Shown here one piece after another: positions 53,793-61,103 of a stretch of 64,000 bases of DNA (positions within the stretch are counted from its first letter, which is position 1; each line of letters begins with the position of its first letter). The stretch spans positions 1-64,000 of the forward strand of contig NZ_RWIR01000096.1 of the NCBI RefSeq assembly GCF_009764265.1. Reading direction: 5' to 3'. The stretch comes from Pseudomonas sp. PB101 (GTDB lineage: Bacteria; Pseudomonadota; Gammaproteobacteria; Pseudomonadales; Pseudomonadaceae). A program made the translations under genes and the position numbers. The notes under the pieces were generated by a model. That model was not told the DNA's origin. It ran no database searches and worked only from the letters and a program-made list of their open reading frames with translations.

Positions 53793-54505
53793 GCATTCAG
53801 TTGATCACCTTCGACCTCGACGACACCCTGTGGGACACCGCCCCCGTCATCGTCAGCGCCGAAGCCGTTTTGCGTGCATGGCTGACCGAGCACGCGCCCA
53901 ATCTGGGGGCTGTGCCGGTAGAACATTTGTGGGCCATCCGCGAACGCATCCTGAGCATCGAGCCGAACCTCAAGCACCGCATCAGCGCCCTGCGCCGGCG
54001 CGTGTTGTTCCAGGCTCTGGAAGAAGCCGGTTACCCCCACGCACAAGCGTCAGACCTGGCCGACCAGAGCTTCGAAGTGTTTCTGCATGCCCGACATCAG
54101 CTGGAAATCTTCCCGGAGGTGCAACCGACCCTGGAAGCGCTGGCCAACCATTACGCCCTGGGCGTAGTCACCAACGGCAACGCTGACGTGCGGCGGCTGG
54201 GGCTGGCGGATTACTTCAAGTTTGCGTTGTGCGCCGAAGACATCGGCATCGCCAAACCCGATGCACGACTGTTTCATGAGGCGTTGCAACGGGGTGGTGC
54301 AACCGCCGAAACCGCGGTGCACATCGGCGATCATCCGGGCGACGACATTGCCGGGGCACAGCAGGCGGGGCTGCGTGCAATCTGGTTCAACCCGGCGGGC
54401 AAGACCTGGGAAGCGGAGCGCTTGCCGGATGCCGAGATCCGCAGCCTGACCGAGTTGCCGGCGTTGTTGGCGCGGTGGAATAGCGGCGCAACATCGAATC
54501 TGTAG
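53789..54505 (+). CDS. HAD-superfamily hydrolase (YigB-like)
   Basis: A 238-residue phosphatase of the HAD class. Motif I is 'ITFDLDDTLWDT' with the nucleophile aspartate, motif II 'GVVTNGNADV' and motif IV 'HIGDHPGDDIAGAQQAGLR'. The helical cap is of type 1. It is the last gene of the lysA-xerC operon; its position matches E. coli yigB, an FMN phosphatase. The substrate here is unproven. Confidence 0.9.
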   Translation: MSIQLITFDLDDTLWDTAPVIVSAEAVLRAWLTEHAPNLGAVPVEHLWAIRERILSIEPNLKHRISALRRRVLFQALEEAGYPHAQASDLADQSFEVFLHARHQLEIFPEVQPTLEALANHYALGVVTNGNADVRRLGLADYFKFALCAEDIGIAKPDARLFHEALQRGGATAETAVHIGDHPGDDIAGAQQAGLRAIWFNPAGKTWEAERLPDAEIRSLTELPALLARWNSGATSNL

Positions 54506-54591
54506 GAGCCGGCTTGCTGGCGAATGCGTTTTATCATTCAACAATAATGTTGGCTGACTTGTCGCCATCGCCAGCAAGCCGGCTCCTACAG
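54500..54591. repeat. REP pair (inverted), TAGGAGC type
   Basis: TGTAGGAGCCGGCTTGCTGG at 54501 and its inverted copy ending GCCGGCTCCTACA at 54590, with about 45 bases between. It overlaps the last bases of the HAD gene. Confidence 0.88.
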
Positions 54592-54628
54592 AGATTGCGT
54601 CAGGCCTGAGGGTTTTGTTTCAGGCATG

Positions 54629-54659
54629 AAAAAGCCCGCAGCGACGGCGGGCTTTTTCA
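54629..54659. terminator. intrinsic terminator downstream of sutA
   Basis: The stem AAAAAGCCCGC / GCGGGCTTTTT has a 7-base loop and T-runs on both strands. It lies 18 bases past the sutA stop and can serve the lysA-xerC operon too. Confidence 0.9.
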
Positions 54660-54676
54660 GCAAGCGGGCAACAGGC

Positions 54677-55000
54677 TCAGATAGGCCGGCTGCCATACTT
54701 GTTGTCAGGCTTCTTGGGAGGATCGGCGACCACATTGGCCTCCACTTCCTGCACCTTGCCACCCTTCGCCAAAAACTCCTCCATGGCCCGCGCGAGAGCA
54801 TCGCGTTCCTTGTTCTTGGCTTCGACACTCGGCAGCTCATCGACCGATACCGCTGCCTTGGCCTTGCCTTTGGCGGTCGGAACCGGCGCATCACCGCCGT
54901 CGTCTTCAGCGACGTCTTCCGCCGCTGCTTCCAGACCTTCTTCGGTTTCGTCGTCGTCGCCTACTTCGAGGTCGTCGTTTTCCAGATCATCGTCGCTCAT
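54677..55000 (-). CDS. sutA: transcriptional regulator SutA
   Basis: A 107-residue mostly disordered acidic protein. The first 50 residues are rich in D and E ('SDDDLENDDLEVGDDDETEE'), followed by a short helix ('AKNKERDALARAMEEFL') and a basic tail ('PPKKPDNKYGSRPI'). SutA of P. aeruginosa binds RNA polymerase and supports rRNA and housekeeping expression during slow growth. The gene position between the xerC operon and amtB matches that species. The start is fixed by the ATG at 55000. Confidence 0.92.
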   Translation of the reverse strand: MSDDDLENDDLEVGDDDETEEGLEAAAEDVAEDDGGDAPVPTAKGKAKAAVSVDELPSVEAKNKERDALARAMEEFLAKGGKVQEVEANVVADPPKKPDNKYGSRPI

Positions 55001-55101
55001 GTTCTACCTCATGACTTGCGAAAAGCAGATTAGTTATAGCCCAGCTTTGCCCTCTGTCGAAGGCTGCCGGAAAAAAATCAACAGCCGCTGCTGACCAGCG
55101 G

Positions 55102-55527
55102 CTATGCCTCTTCACCGTGCACGGTGGCGAGGACTTTACGGGCACCGCCATGATCACGGTGCTCGCCCAGATAAACGCCTTGCCAGGTCCCCAACGCCAG
55201 CCGGCCTGCCGCAATCGGCAAACTGAGCTGACAGCCAAGCACGCTGGCCTTGAAGTGCGCCGGGAGGTCGTCCAGGCCTTCGTCGTTATGCTCATAGCCG
55301 TCTGTTCCTTGTGGGATCAGACGATTGAAAAACCGTTCGAAGTCGCGACGTACCGCCGGATCGGCGTTCTCGTTGATGGTCAACGACGCCGAGGTATGCT
55401 GCAGCCACAAATGCAACAGACCGACCCGACACGCCTTGAGTTCAGGCAGGCCGGCGAGTAACTCGTCCGTTACCAGATGAAAGCCCCGGGGCCTCGCCCG
55501 CAAGGTAATCAGAGTCTGTTGCCACAT
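55102..55527 (-). CDS. YjbQ family protein (secondary thiamine-phosphate synthase type)
   Basis: A 141-residue member of UPF0047. Recognisable text is 'LLHLWLQHTSASLTINENAD', with H-T-S and N as likely catalytic or metal residues, and 'GTWQGVYLGEHRDHGGARKV' near the end. Relatives have weak thiamine-phosphate synthase activity, and the physiological role is unclear. The start MWQQTLITLRAR at 55527 fits the family; nine upstream codons do not. Confidence 0.9.
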   Translation of the reverse strand: MWQQTLITLRARPRGFHLVTDELLAGLPELKACRVGLLHLWLQHTSASLTINENADPAVRRDFERFFNRLIPQGTDGYEHNDEGLDDLPAHFKASVLGCQLSLPIAAGRLALGTWQGVYLGEHRDHGGARKVLATVHGEEA

Positions 55528-55698
55528 ACAGTTCTCCGCACGTTCGGGGCGCATTCTAGCGCGCTCTGGGAAAAAACAAAGGCCCTAATATTCCTTCAAT
55601 CCTGTAAGCCTTCGACGGCACAAAAACACCCGACGTAAACATCGTAAAACCTGTAGGAAAAAACCTTTCAGCTCAGCCTTCAATGACAAATTTCAGAC

Positions 55699-55730
55699 AA
55701 AAAAATGCCCGGCAAGCCGGGCAGTTTTTT
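55699..55730. terminator. intrinsic terminator of amtB
   Basis: The stem TGCCCGGC / GCCGGGCA has a two-base loop and T-runs on both strands. It lies 11 bases past the amtB stop. Confidence 0.88.
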
Positions 55731-55740
55731 ATGCGCGTGC

Positions 55741-57078
55741 TTACAAGTTGTAGCCGCGTTCGTTGTGAAGCGCCAGATCGATGCCGACCGCTTCTTCTTC
55801 TTCGTTGATGCGCAGCCCCATGACCATATCCAGCACCTTGAGGATGATGTACGTAGCGATCGCGGTGTAGATCACCGTGAAGCCGACGCCTTTGCACTGA
55901 ATCCATACCTGTGCGCCGATGTCGGTCACGGTGCCGAAGCCACCCAGGGACGGCGCGGCGAACACACCGGTCAGGATCGCGCCGAGGATACCGCCGATAC
56001 CGTGCACGCCGAAGGCATCCAGGGAGTCGTCATAGCCGAGCTTGCGTTTCAGGGTGGTGGCGCAGAAGAAGCACACCACGCCAGCCGCCAGACCGATCAC
56101 CAGAGCGCCCATCGGGCCTACGGTGCCGGCCGCCGGAGTGATGGCGACCAGACCTGCAACCACACCCGATGCGATGCCCAGTGCGCTTGGTTTGCCGTGG
56201 GTGACCCACTCGGCAAACATCCAGCCCAGTGCCGCAGCGGCGGTAGCGATTTGCGTTACCAGCATCGCCATGCCGGCGGTGCCGTTGGCCGCAGCGGCGG
56301 AACCGGCGTTGAAGCCGAACCAGCCGACCCACAGCATGGCCGCGCCCATCAGGGTATAACCAAGGTTATGCGGGGCCATCGGCGTGGTCGGAAAGCCTTT
56401 GCGCTTGCCCAGTACCAGGCAGGCAACCAGACCGGCCACACCGGCGTTGATGTGCACCACGGTGCCGCCAGCGAAATCGAGCACGCCCCAATCCCACATC
56501 AGGCCGCCGTTACCCGACCAGACCATGTGTGCAATCGGTGCATAAACCAGGGTGAACCAGATGCCCATGAAGACCAGCATCGCGGAGAACTTCATCCGCT
56601 CGGCGAAGGCGCCGACGATCAACGCCGGGGTAATGATGGCGAAGGTCATCTGGAAGGTGACGAACACTGCCTCAGGGAACAGCGCCGCAGGACCGGTCAG
56701 GCTGGCTGGCGTGATGCCGGCGAGGAACGCCTTGCCCATGCCGCCGAAGAACGAGTTGAAGTTGACGACGCCCTGCTCCATGCCCGTGGTGTCGAACGCG
56801 ATGCTGTAGCCATAGATGACCCACAGGACGCTGATCAGACCGGTAATGGCGAAGCACTGCATCATCACGGAAAGAATGTTTTTCGACCGAACCATGCCGC
56901 CGTAGAACAGCGCGAGGCCGGGAATGGTCATGAACAGCACCAAGGCTGTCGAGGTCAACATCCAGGCGGTGTCGCCGGAGTTGAGGACTGGAGCCGCCAC
57001 TTCGTCTGCCGCCAAAGCAAGGCTGGGCATTACGATAGACAACAGGGCTCCTAGCCCTGCGAATTTACGCAGAGTCAT
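55741..57078 (-). CDS. amtB: ammonium transporter AmtB
   Basis: A 445-residue trimeric ammonium channel of the inner membrane with a signal peptide (about 1-23, ending LALA-ADE) and 11 helices. Family motifs include 'FYGGMVRSKNILSVMMQCFA' and 'DFAGGTVVHINAGVAGLVAC', with the first pore histidine. The second is in 'DAFGVHGIGGILGAILTGVF'. It works with GlnK, encoded 35 bases upstream in the same operon, which plugs the channel when nitrogen is sufficient. Confidence 0.97.
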   Translation of the reverse strand: MTLRKFAGLGALLSIVMPSLALAADEVAAPVLNSGDTAWMLTSTALVLFMTIPGLALFYGGMVRSKNILSVMMQCFAITGLISVLWVIYGYSIAFDTTGMEQGVVNFNSFFGGMGKAFLAGITPASLTGPAALFPEAVFVTFQMTFAIITPALIVGAFAERMKFSAMLVFMGIWFTLVYAPIAHMVWSGNGGLMWDWGVLDFAGGTVVHINAGVAGLVACLVLGKRKGFPTTPMAPHNLGYTLMGAAMLWVGWFGFNAGSAAAANGTAGMAMLVTQIATAAAALGWMFAEWVTHGKPSALGIASGVVAGLVAITPAAGTVGPMGALVIGLAAGVVCFFCATTLKRKLGYDDSLDAFGVHGIGGILGAILTGVFAAPSLGGFGTVTDIGAQVWIQCKGVGFTVIYTAIATYIILKVLDMVMGLRINEEEEAVGIDLALHNERGYNL

Positions 57079-57113
57079 ATTGTTTTCTCCTGGGGCGTTG
57101 GGTTTGTGGCGGC

Positions 57114-57452
57114 TTAGATTGCGTCGGTATCGGTTTCGCCGGTACGGATGCGAATCGCCTGTTCCAGATTGACCACGAAGATCTTGCCGTCACCGATCTT
57201 GCCGGTGTTGGCAGCCTTGGTGATGGCCTCGATTACCCGGTCCAGATCCTTGTCGTCGATGGCGACGTCGATCTTCACCTTGGGCAGGAAATCGACCACG
57301 TACTCCGCGCCGCGATACAGCTCGGTGTGACCCTTCTGCCGACCAAAGCCTTTGACTTCAGTGACGGTAATGCCCTGCACGCCGATCTCGGACAGCGACT
57401 CGCGTACGTCGTCCAGCTTGAACGGCTTGATGATGGCAGTGACTAGCTTCAT
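57114..57452 (-). CDS. glnK: nitrogen regulatory PII protein GlnK
   Basis: A 112-residue PII protein that senses 2-oxoglutarate and ATP/ADP and controls AmtB and NtrB. The T-loop holds the uridylylated tyrosine Y51 in 'YRGAEYVVDFLPK'. The N-terminus 'KLVTAIIKPFKLDDVRESL' and the C-terminal signature 'GKIGDGKIFVVNLEQAIRIR' are typical. The start at 57452 follows GGGAGAG; an upstream start adds 55 unrelated codons. It leads the glnK-amtB operon. No strong sigma-54 site could be assigned in the upstream gap. Confidence 0.97.
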   Translation of the reverse strand: MKLVTAIIKPFKLDDVRESLSEIGVQGITVTEVKGFGRQKGHTELYRGAEYVVDFLPKVKIDVAIDDKDLDRVIEAITKAANTGKIGDGKIFVVNLEQAIRIRTGETDTDAI

Positions 57453-57870
57453 GAAAACTCTCTCCCGAATTGGTGGACTTGCCCCAGGAAAACAAACCCG
57501 TCTCAAGTCTAAGCGCAGTGCCTGGCTTTGTAACGCATCGTCGGCCTTACCTGCCCGTCCGACGCCAGCTAACCGCTCCTGCGAAACACTCCCCGCGTTC
57601 CGCCTGGCGCACTGCATTCGTCACAGCGACTGCATCAGTGCATGGGTCACCTGCATCTAAGCAGAAAGCTTGCCATGTCCACAAAACTGACTGTTTTCAA
57701 GTGTTTACCGGATGATGGTGGAGACATCGCAACAACACCCTGCACGTTACGCACAACAACGGTGCGACACCGTCCGTCTCCATGCGCGAAAAGCGTGCAC
57801 CTCCCGCCTGCGAAAATGACTATAGACACTGCGTGGTACACTGCCCGCCATTGTTTCCAGGACATTGCCC
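57453..57870. other. divergent gap glnK / ubiK, no gene seen
   Basis: These 418 bases should hold the glnK promoter and the ubiK promoter. A partial sigma-54-like element on the minus strand (AGGCAC-N5-TTAG near 57520) lacks the -12 GC. No RNA gene or convincing small protein was found. Confidence 0.5.
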
Positions 57871-58131
57871 ATGCTCGCGCCAAAAGACTTCCTCGACGCC
57901 CTGACCGGCACCGCCTCCCGCCTCTTCAGTGGCGACACTCCTCTGCCGAAAGCCGAAATCGAAAGCCAGTTCAAAATGTTGCTGCAAAGCGGCTTCAGCA
58001 AACTGGATCTGGTGAGTCGGGAAGAGTTCGATAGCCAGATGGTTGTGTTGGCGCGCACGCGGGCAAGGCTGGAGAGCCTTGAGGCGAAGGTGGCGGAGCT
58101 GGAAGCGAAGCTGAATCCACCCGCCGAGTAA
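57871..58131 (+). CDS. ubiK: ubiquinone biosynthesis accessory factor UbiK
   Basis: An 86-residue protein of the YqiC/UbiK family that supports the ubiquinone-biosynthesis complex around UbiJ and associates with membranes. It has an amphipathic N-terminal helix ('LAPKDFLDALTGTASRLF') and a C-terminal coiled coil ('VLARTRARLESLEAKVAELE'). The ATG at 57871 is preferred over a TTG two codons upstream. It is a single gene followed by a REP arm and the BRO leader. Confidence 0.93.
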   Translation: MLAPKDFLDALTGTASRLFSGDTPLPKAEIESQFKMLLQSGFSKLDLVSREEFDSQMVVLARTRARLESLEAKVAELEAKLNPPAE

Positions 58132-58141
58132 CCCCCAATCC

Positions 58142-58168
58142 CTGTGGGAGCGGGCTTGCCCGCGATTG
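58142..58168. repeat. single REP arm, GTGGGAGC type
   Basis: CTGTGGGAGCGGGCTTGCCC followed by GCGATT; no inverted partner. A further REP-like piece, GTAGGAGCTGCCGCAGGCG, lies at about 58198-58216. Confidence 0.8.
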
Positions 58169-58319
58169 AAGGTCGACACGACCTTCAGCTTTTCCCGTAG
58201 GAGCTGCCGCAGGCGATCTTCTGATCTCAAGCCCCGCAAAAATCCCGGCAACGTCCTACAAACATCACACCGCCGTCCGATTGCGTCGCTAAGTATCCGG
58301 TCTCTAAGCTCATCCCCCT

Positions 58320-58541
58320 GCTGAATGTTCAGCACTGGGTTTGGCGACCCGGAAGCTTAAGGCGTACGACTACTATCCGAAGGCGGTATTTACTCCGCCA
58401 CATCGAGTCATGGCGGTTGTGCGTGGGAGATCTTCGGGTCTGCCGGGTTCCTTTTGCTCCGGTTCGCCAACCCGCGTACAACTGCCACCCAATTGTTTGG
58501 CGACAATTACTGGCAGCCCTTAAGCAAAAGGAGCTGTATCA
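58320..58541 (+). promoter_or_regulatory. structured leader of the BRO-domain gene with complementary loops
   Basis: The leader has a palindrome GCTGAA-TG-TTCAGC (58320-58333). Stem-loop A follows: GGGT / ACCC around loop TTGGCG (58337-58350). A hairpin GGCGG / CCGCC lies at 58382-58399. Element B, 58444-58474, has CGGGTT / AACCCG arms and an inner GGTT / AACC, and carries CGCCAA. Stem-loop C is AATTGT / ACAATT around loop TTGGCG (58491-58508), extended by CTGCCA / TGGCAG (58482-58516). AAGGAG follows at 58528, eight bases before the ATG. Loops A and C are identical and complementary to B, so loop-loop pairing is possible. A riboregulatory role is inference. Confidence 0.6.
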
Positions 58542-59066
58542 ATGAATAGCGATGATGCTTACCTGGTCCCTCACGTCTTCATCCGCCACAAACTCCACCT
58601 CCATGCACTTCTCCTGCAAAACCAACCCTGGTTCAGTGCCCGCGACCTCGGCCGCCTCCTGCGCCTCTACCTCGACGAACGCGCCGTCCGAAAACTCGAC
58701 CCCGACCAACGCCAAACCGTAAAAATGCTCATCCACGGCAGCATCGAAAACACCCTGCTGATCAGCGAATCCGGCGCCTATGCCATGCTCGTCTACCACT
58801 ACTGCCCCGAATACAGAGCCCTGCGCGAATGGCTCACCCACGAAGTCGTCCCCGCCCTGCGAGACGCCCAATACCCCACCACAATCGAGCGCCCGCAACT
58901 AAGCCTGCTCAATTGGCCGGAAATGTCGTTGAGCCTGCTGCACTGGAACAACCAGCCGTGGATTCGGCTGCAGGATGTGCCGCAGATGATGAGAGAGCGG
59001 GCGCAGGCAACACGCCCGGTAGAACCGTGGTGGAAGCGGGCTTCACGGGTCTTGCAGTCGCTTTGA
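58542..59066 (+). CDS. BRO family N-terminal domain protein (phage antirepressor-like)
   Basis: A 174-residue protein. Residues 8-110 resemble the Bro-N domain of phage antirepressors: 'HLHALLLQNQPWFSARDLGR', then 'LISESGAYAMLVYHY' and 'EYRALREWLTHEVVPALRD'. The C-terminal 60 residues hold a second tryptophan-rich piece ('LLHWNNQPWIRLQDVP') that partly repeats the first. Bro-N domains bind nucleic acid. There are no phage structural or integrase genes nearby, so this is a domesticated or relic regulator. AAGGAG precedes the ATG. It follows the structured leader and is followed by the 56-residue gene. Confidence 0.8.
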   Translation: MNSDDAYLVPHVFIRHKLHLHALLLQNQPWFSARDLGRLLRLYLDERAVRKLDPDQRQTVKMLIHGSIENTLLISESGAYAMLVYHYCPEYRALREWLTHEVVPALRDAQYPTTIERPQLSLLNWPEMSLSLLHWNNQPWIRLQDVPQMMRERAQATRPVEPWWKRASRVLQSL

Positions 59067-59174
59067 GCATTTAACGTTCAACCACGCTCAATCCAGGCTG
59101 CGCGCAATTCGTAGGTCGATTGCAGACACAGCCAGAAATCGTATCGATCTCACTCCCAGGCACAGGAGGTGTCC

Positions 59175-59345
59175 ATGATTCACAGAAAGCGAAAAGCCAA
59201 GCTTTTACTCATCATTCAATATCATGCTGAAGCACTTCGGCTAGGCGGCAAGATTTCAGCCAATCAACAACGATTTCTTGATGTCGCTGCGTCTCACGGC
59301 AAAGACCTTGAGCCTCCGGGCTTGCTTGCCGGTAAAAGAGCCTGA
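59175..59345 (+). CDS. 56-residue basic protein, hypothetical
   Basis: The frame encodes 56 residues starting 'MIHRKRKAKLLLIIQYHAEA', then 'ALRLGGKISANQQRFLDVAA', with a basic head and a helical middle. A near-perfect AGGAGGT lies five bases before the ATG, and an intrinsic terminator follows 15 bases after the stop, so it looks like a real gene. It was not assigned to a known family. The local DNA is less GC-rich than its neighbours. It may be functionally linked to the BRO-domain gene 108 bases upstream. Confidence 0.7.
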   Translation: MIHRKRKAKLLLIIQYHAEALRLGGKISANQQRFLDVAASHGKDLEPPGLLAGKRA

Positions 59346-59360
59346 AACTGTCTACCGAAG

Positions 59361-59384
59361 AACCGCCTGAATGGCGGTTTTTTT
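59361..59384 (+). terminator. intrinsic terminator of the 56-residue gene
   Basis: The stem AACCGCC / GGCGGTT has a five-base loop and is followed by at least five T residues on the plus strand. Confidence 0.9.
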
Positions 59385-59519
59385 CTGCCCGCCCGTCCGG
59401 CGATAGCTCGCAACATCCTGCGATAGTTCACCTTCCCTCCCGCCACGCAAAATCCCCATCCCCTGACTACCCTTGAAAAACCCGCAGGAAGCGGCCCCCG
59501 TTTAGCTCAAGGAACGACC

Positions 59520-61013
59520 ATGTCCCTCTCCATCGTCCACAGCCGCGCCCAGGTCGGCGTGGAGGCGCCTCCCGTTACCGTTGAAGTCCATCTGGCCAAT
59601 GGTTTGCCGTCGCTAACCATGGTTGGGTTGCCCGAGGCGGCTGTAAAGGAAAGCAAGGATCGGGTGCGCAGTGCGATCATCAATTCCGGGCTGCAGTTTC
59701 CGGCACGACGGATCACCTTGAATCTGGCACCAGCGGATTTGCCCAAGGATGGCGGGCGGTTCGATCTGGCGATTGCCCTGGGGATTCTCTCGGCCAGCGT
59801 GCAGGTGCCGACCCTGACACTGGATGATGTGGAGTGCCTGGGGGAGCTGGCGCTGTCAGGTGCGGTGCGGGCGGTTCGAGGGGTGTTGCCGGCAGCATTG
59901 GCGGCACGCAAGGCCGGGCGCTGGCTGATGGTGCCGCGGGCGAATGCGGAAGAAGCGTGCCTGGCGTCGGGACTGAAAGTGATTGCTGTCGACCATTTGC
60001 TGGAGGCCGTCGCGCACTTCAATGGGCATACACCGATCGAGCCTTATGCGTCCGATGGACTGATCTGCGCCAGCAAACCCTATCCCGATCTGAATGAAGT
60101 GCAGGGGCAGCTTGCGGCCAAGCGTGCGTTGCTGATTGCGGCAGCAGGCGCTCACAACCTGCTGTTGAGTGGACCTCCAGGGACCGGAAAAACCTTGTTG
60201 GCGAGTCGTTTGCCCGGATTGCTGCCGCCGCTGAGCGAAAGCGAGGCGCTGGAAGTGGCGGCGATTCAATCGGTCACCAGCTGTGTACCTTTGCGCCACT
60301 GGCCACAACGCCCTTTTCGCCAGCCCCATCACTCTGCCTCCGGCCCCGCTTTGGTGGGTGGCGGCTCGAAACCGCAACCGGGTGAAATTACCCTCGCCCA
60401 CCACGGCGTGTTGTTTCTTGACGAGCTTCCCGAGTTTGAACGCAGAGTCTTGGAAGTCCTGAGGGAGCCAATGGAATCGGGGCATATCGTGATCTCCCGA
60501 GCAAAGGATCGCGTGCGTTTTCCGGCGCGTTTTCAATTGGTGGCGGCAATGAATCCGTGCCCCTGTGGATATCTTGGCGAGCCGAGCGGACGCTGTTCCT
60601 GCACGCCGGACATGGTGCAGCGTTATCGCAACAAACTCTCGGGGCCGCTGCTTGATCGCATCGACCTGCATCTGACCGTCGCCCGGGAAGCCACGGCGTT
60701 GAATCCGGCGACGAAGCCAGGAGAGGACAGTGCGAGCGCTGCGAAGCGGGTTGCCGAGGCACGTGAACGCCAGCAGAAACGTCAGGGCTGTGCCAATGCG
60801 TTTCTGGATTTGCCGGGGCTGCGTCGGCACTGCAAGTTATCCACAGTCGATGAGCACTGGCTTGAATCCGCCTGTGAACGATTGACCCTTTCACTGCGTT
60901 CGGCGCACCGTTTGCTCAAGGTGGCGCGAACGCTGGCGGATCTGGAACAGGTTGATGCGATCAGCCGGGAGCATCTGGCGGAGGCGTTGCAGTATCGGCC
61001 TGCGACTCAATAA
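59520..61013 (+). CDS. YifB family Mg-chelatase-like AAA+ ATPase (ComM type)
   Basis: A 497-residue AAA+ protein. The N-terminal ChlI-like part (1-170) has 'VEVHLANGLPSLTMVGLPEA'. Walker A is 'GPPGTGKTL' (218-226) and the sensor region is 'LFLDELPEFERRVLEVLREP'. A cysteine cluster is present ('NPCPCGYLGEPSGRCSC'). Relatives (ComM) are helicases that promote branch migration in natural transformation and recombination. The position downstream of ubiK is conserved in pseudomonads, here interrupted by the BRO module. Confidence 0.95.
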   Translation: MSLSIVHSRAQVGVEAPPVTVEVHLANGLPSLTMVGLPEAAVKESKDRVRSAIINSGLQFPARRITLNLAPADLPKDGGRFDLAIALGILSASVQVPTLTLDDVECLGELALSGAVRAVRGVLPAALAARKAGRWLMVPRANAEEACLASGLKVIAVDHLLEAVAHFNGHTPIEPYASDGLICASKPYPDLNEVQGQLAAKRALLIAAAGAHNLLLSGPPGTGKTLLASRLPGLLPPLSESEALEVAAIQSVTSCVPLRHWPQRPFRQPHHSASGPALVGGGSKPQPGEITLAHHGVLFLDELPEFERRVLEVLREPMESGHIVISRAKDRVRFPARFQLVAAMNPCPCGYLGEPSGRCSCTPDMVQRYRNKLSGPLLDRIDLHLTVAREATALNPATKPGEDSASAAKRVAEARERQQKRQGCANAFLDLPGLRRHCKLSTVDEHWLESACERLTLSLRSAHRLLKVARTLADLEQVDAISREHLAEALQYRPATQ

Positions 61014-61027
61014 GTGCTGAAGACAGT

Positions 61028-61087
61028 TGCTCCCACAGGTTCTGCGTCGTTCAAAAATCCTGTGGGAGCGTGGCTTGCCCGCGATGG
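61028..61087. repeat. REP pair, partial, GTGGGAGC type
   Basis: A shortened inverted arm TTGCTCCCACAGG and a direct arm CCTGTGGGAGCGTGGCTTGC, 20 bases apart. It lies between yifB and the convergent chemoreceptor gene. Confidence 0.8.
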
Positions 61088-61103
61088 CGATTTCAGCGGC
61101 ACA

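Noticed and set aside
57515..57540. Sigma-54 promoter for glnK
   Set aside because: The -24 element AGGCAC is close to consensus, but the -12 element reads TTAG and lacks the required GC.
58341..58523. 60-codon frame (TTG start) within the BRO leader
   Set aside because: It runs through the inverted repeats, has no ribosome site, and its residues follow from the repeat sequence. A leader RNA explains the conservation-like structure better, although a leader peptide cannot be excluded.
58542..59345. Prophage remnant
   Set aside because: Only a Bro-N gene and one small gene are present, without integrase, att repeats or structural genes, so a prophage call is not supported.
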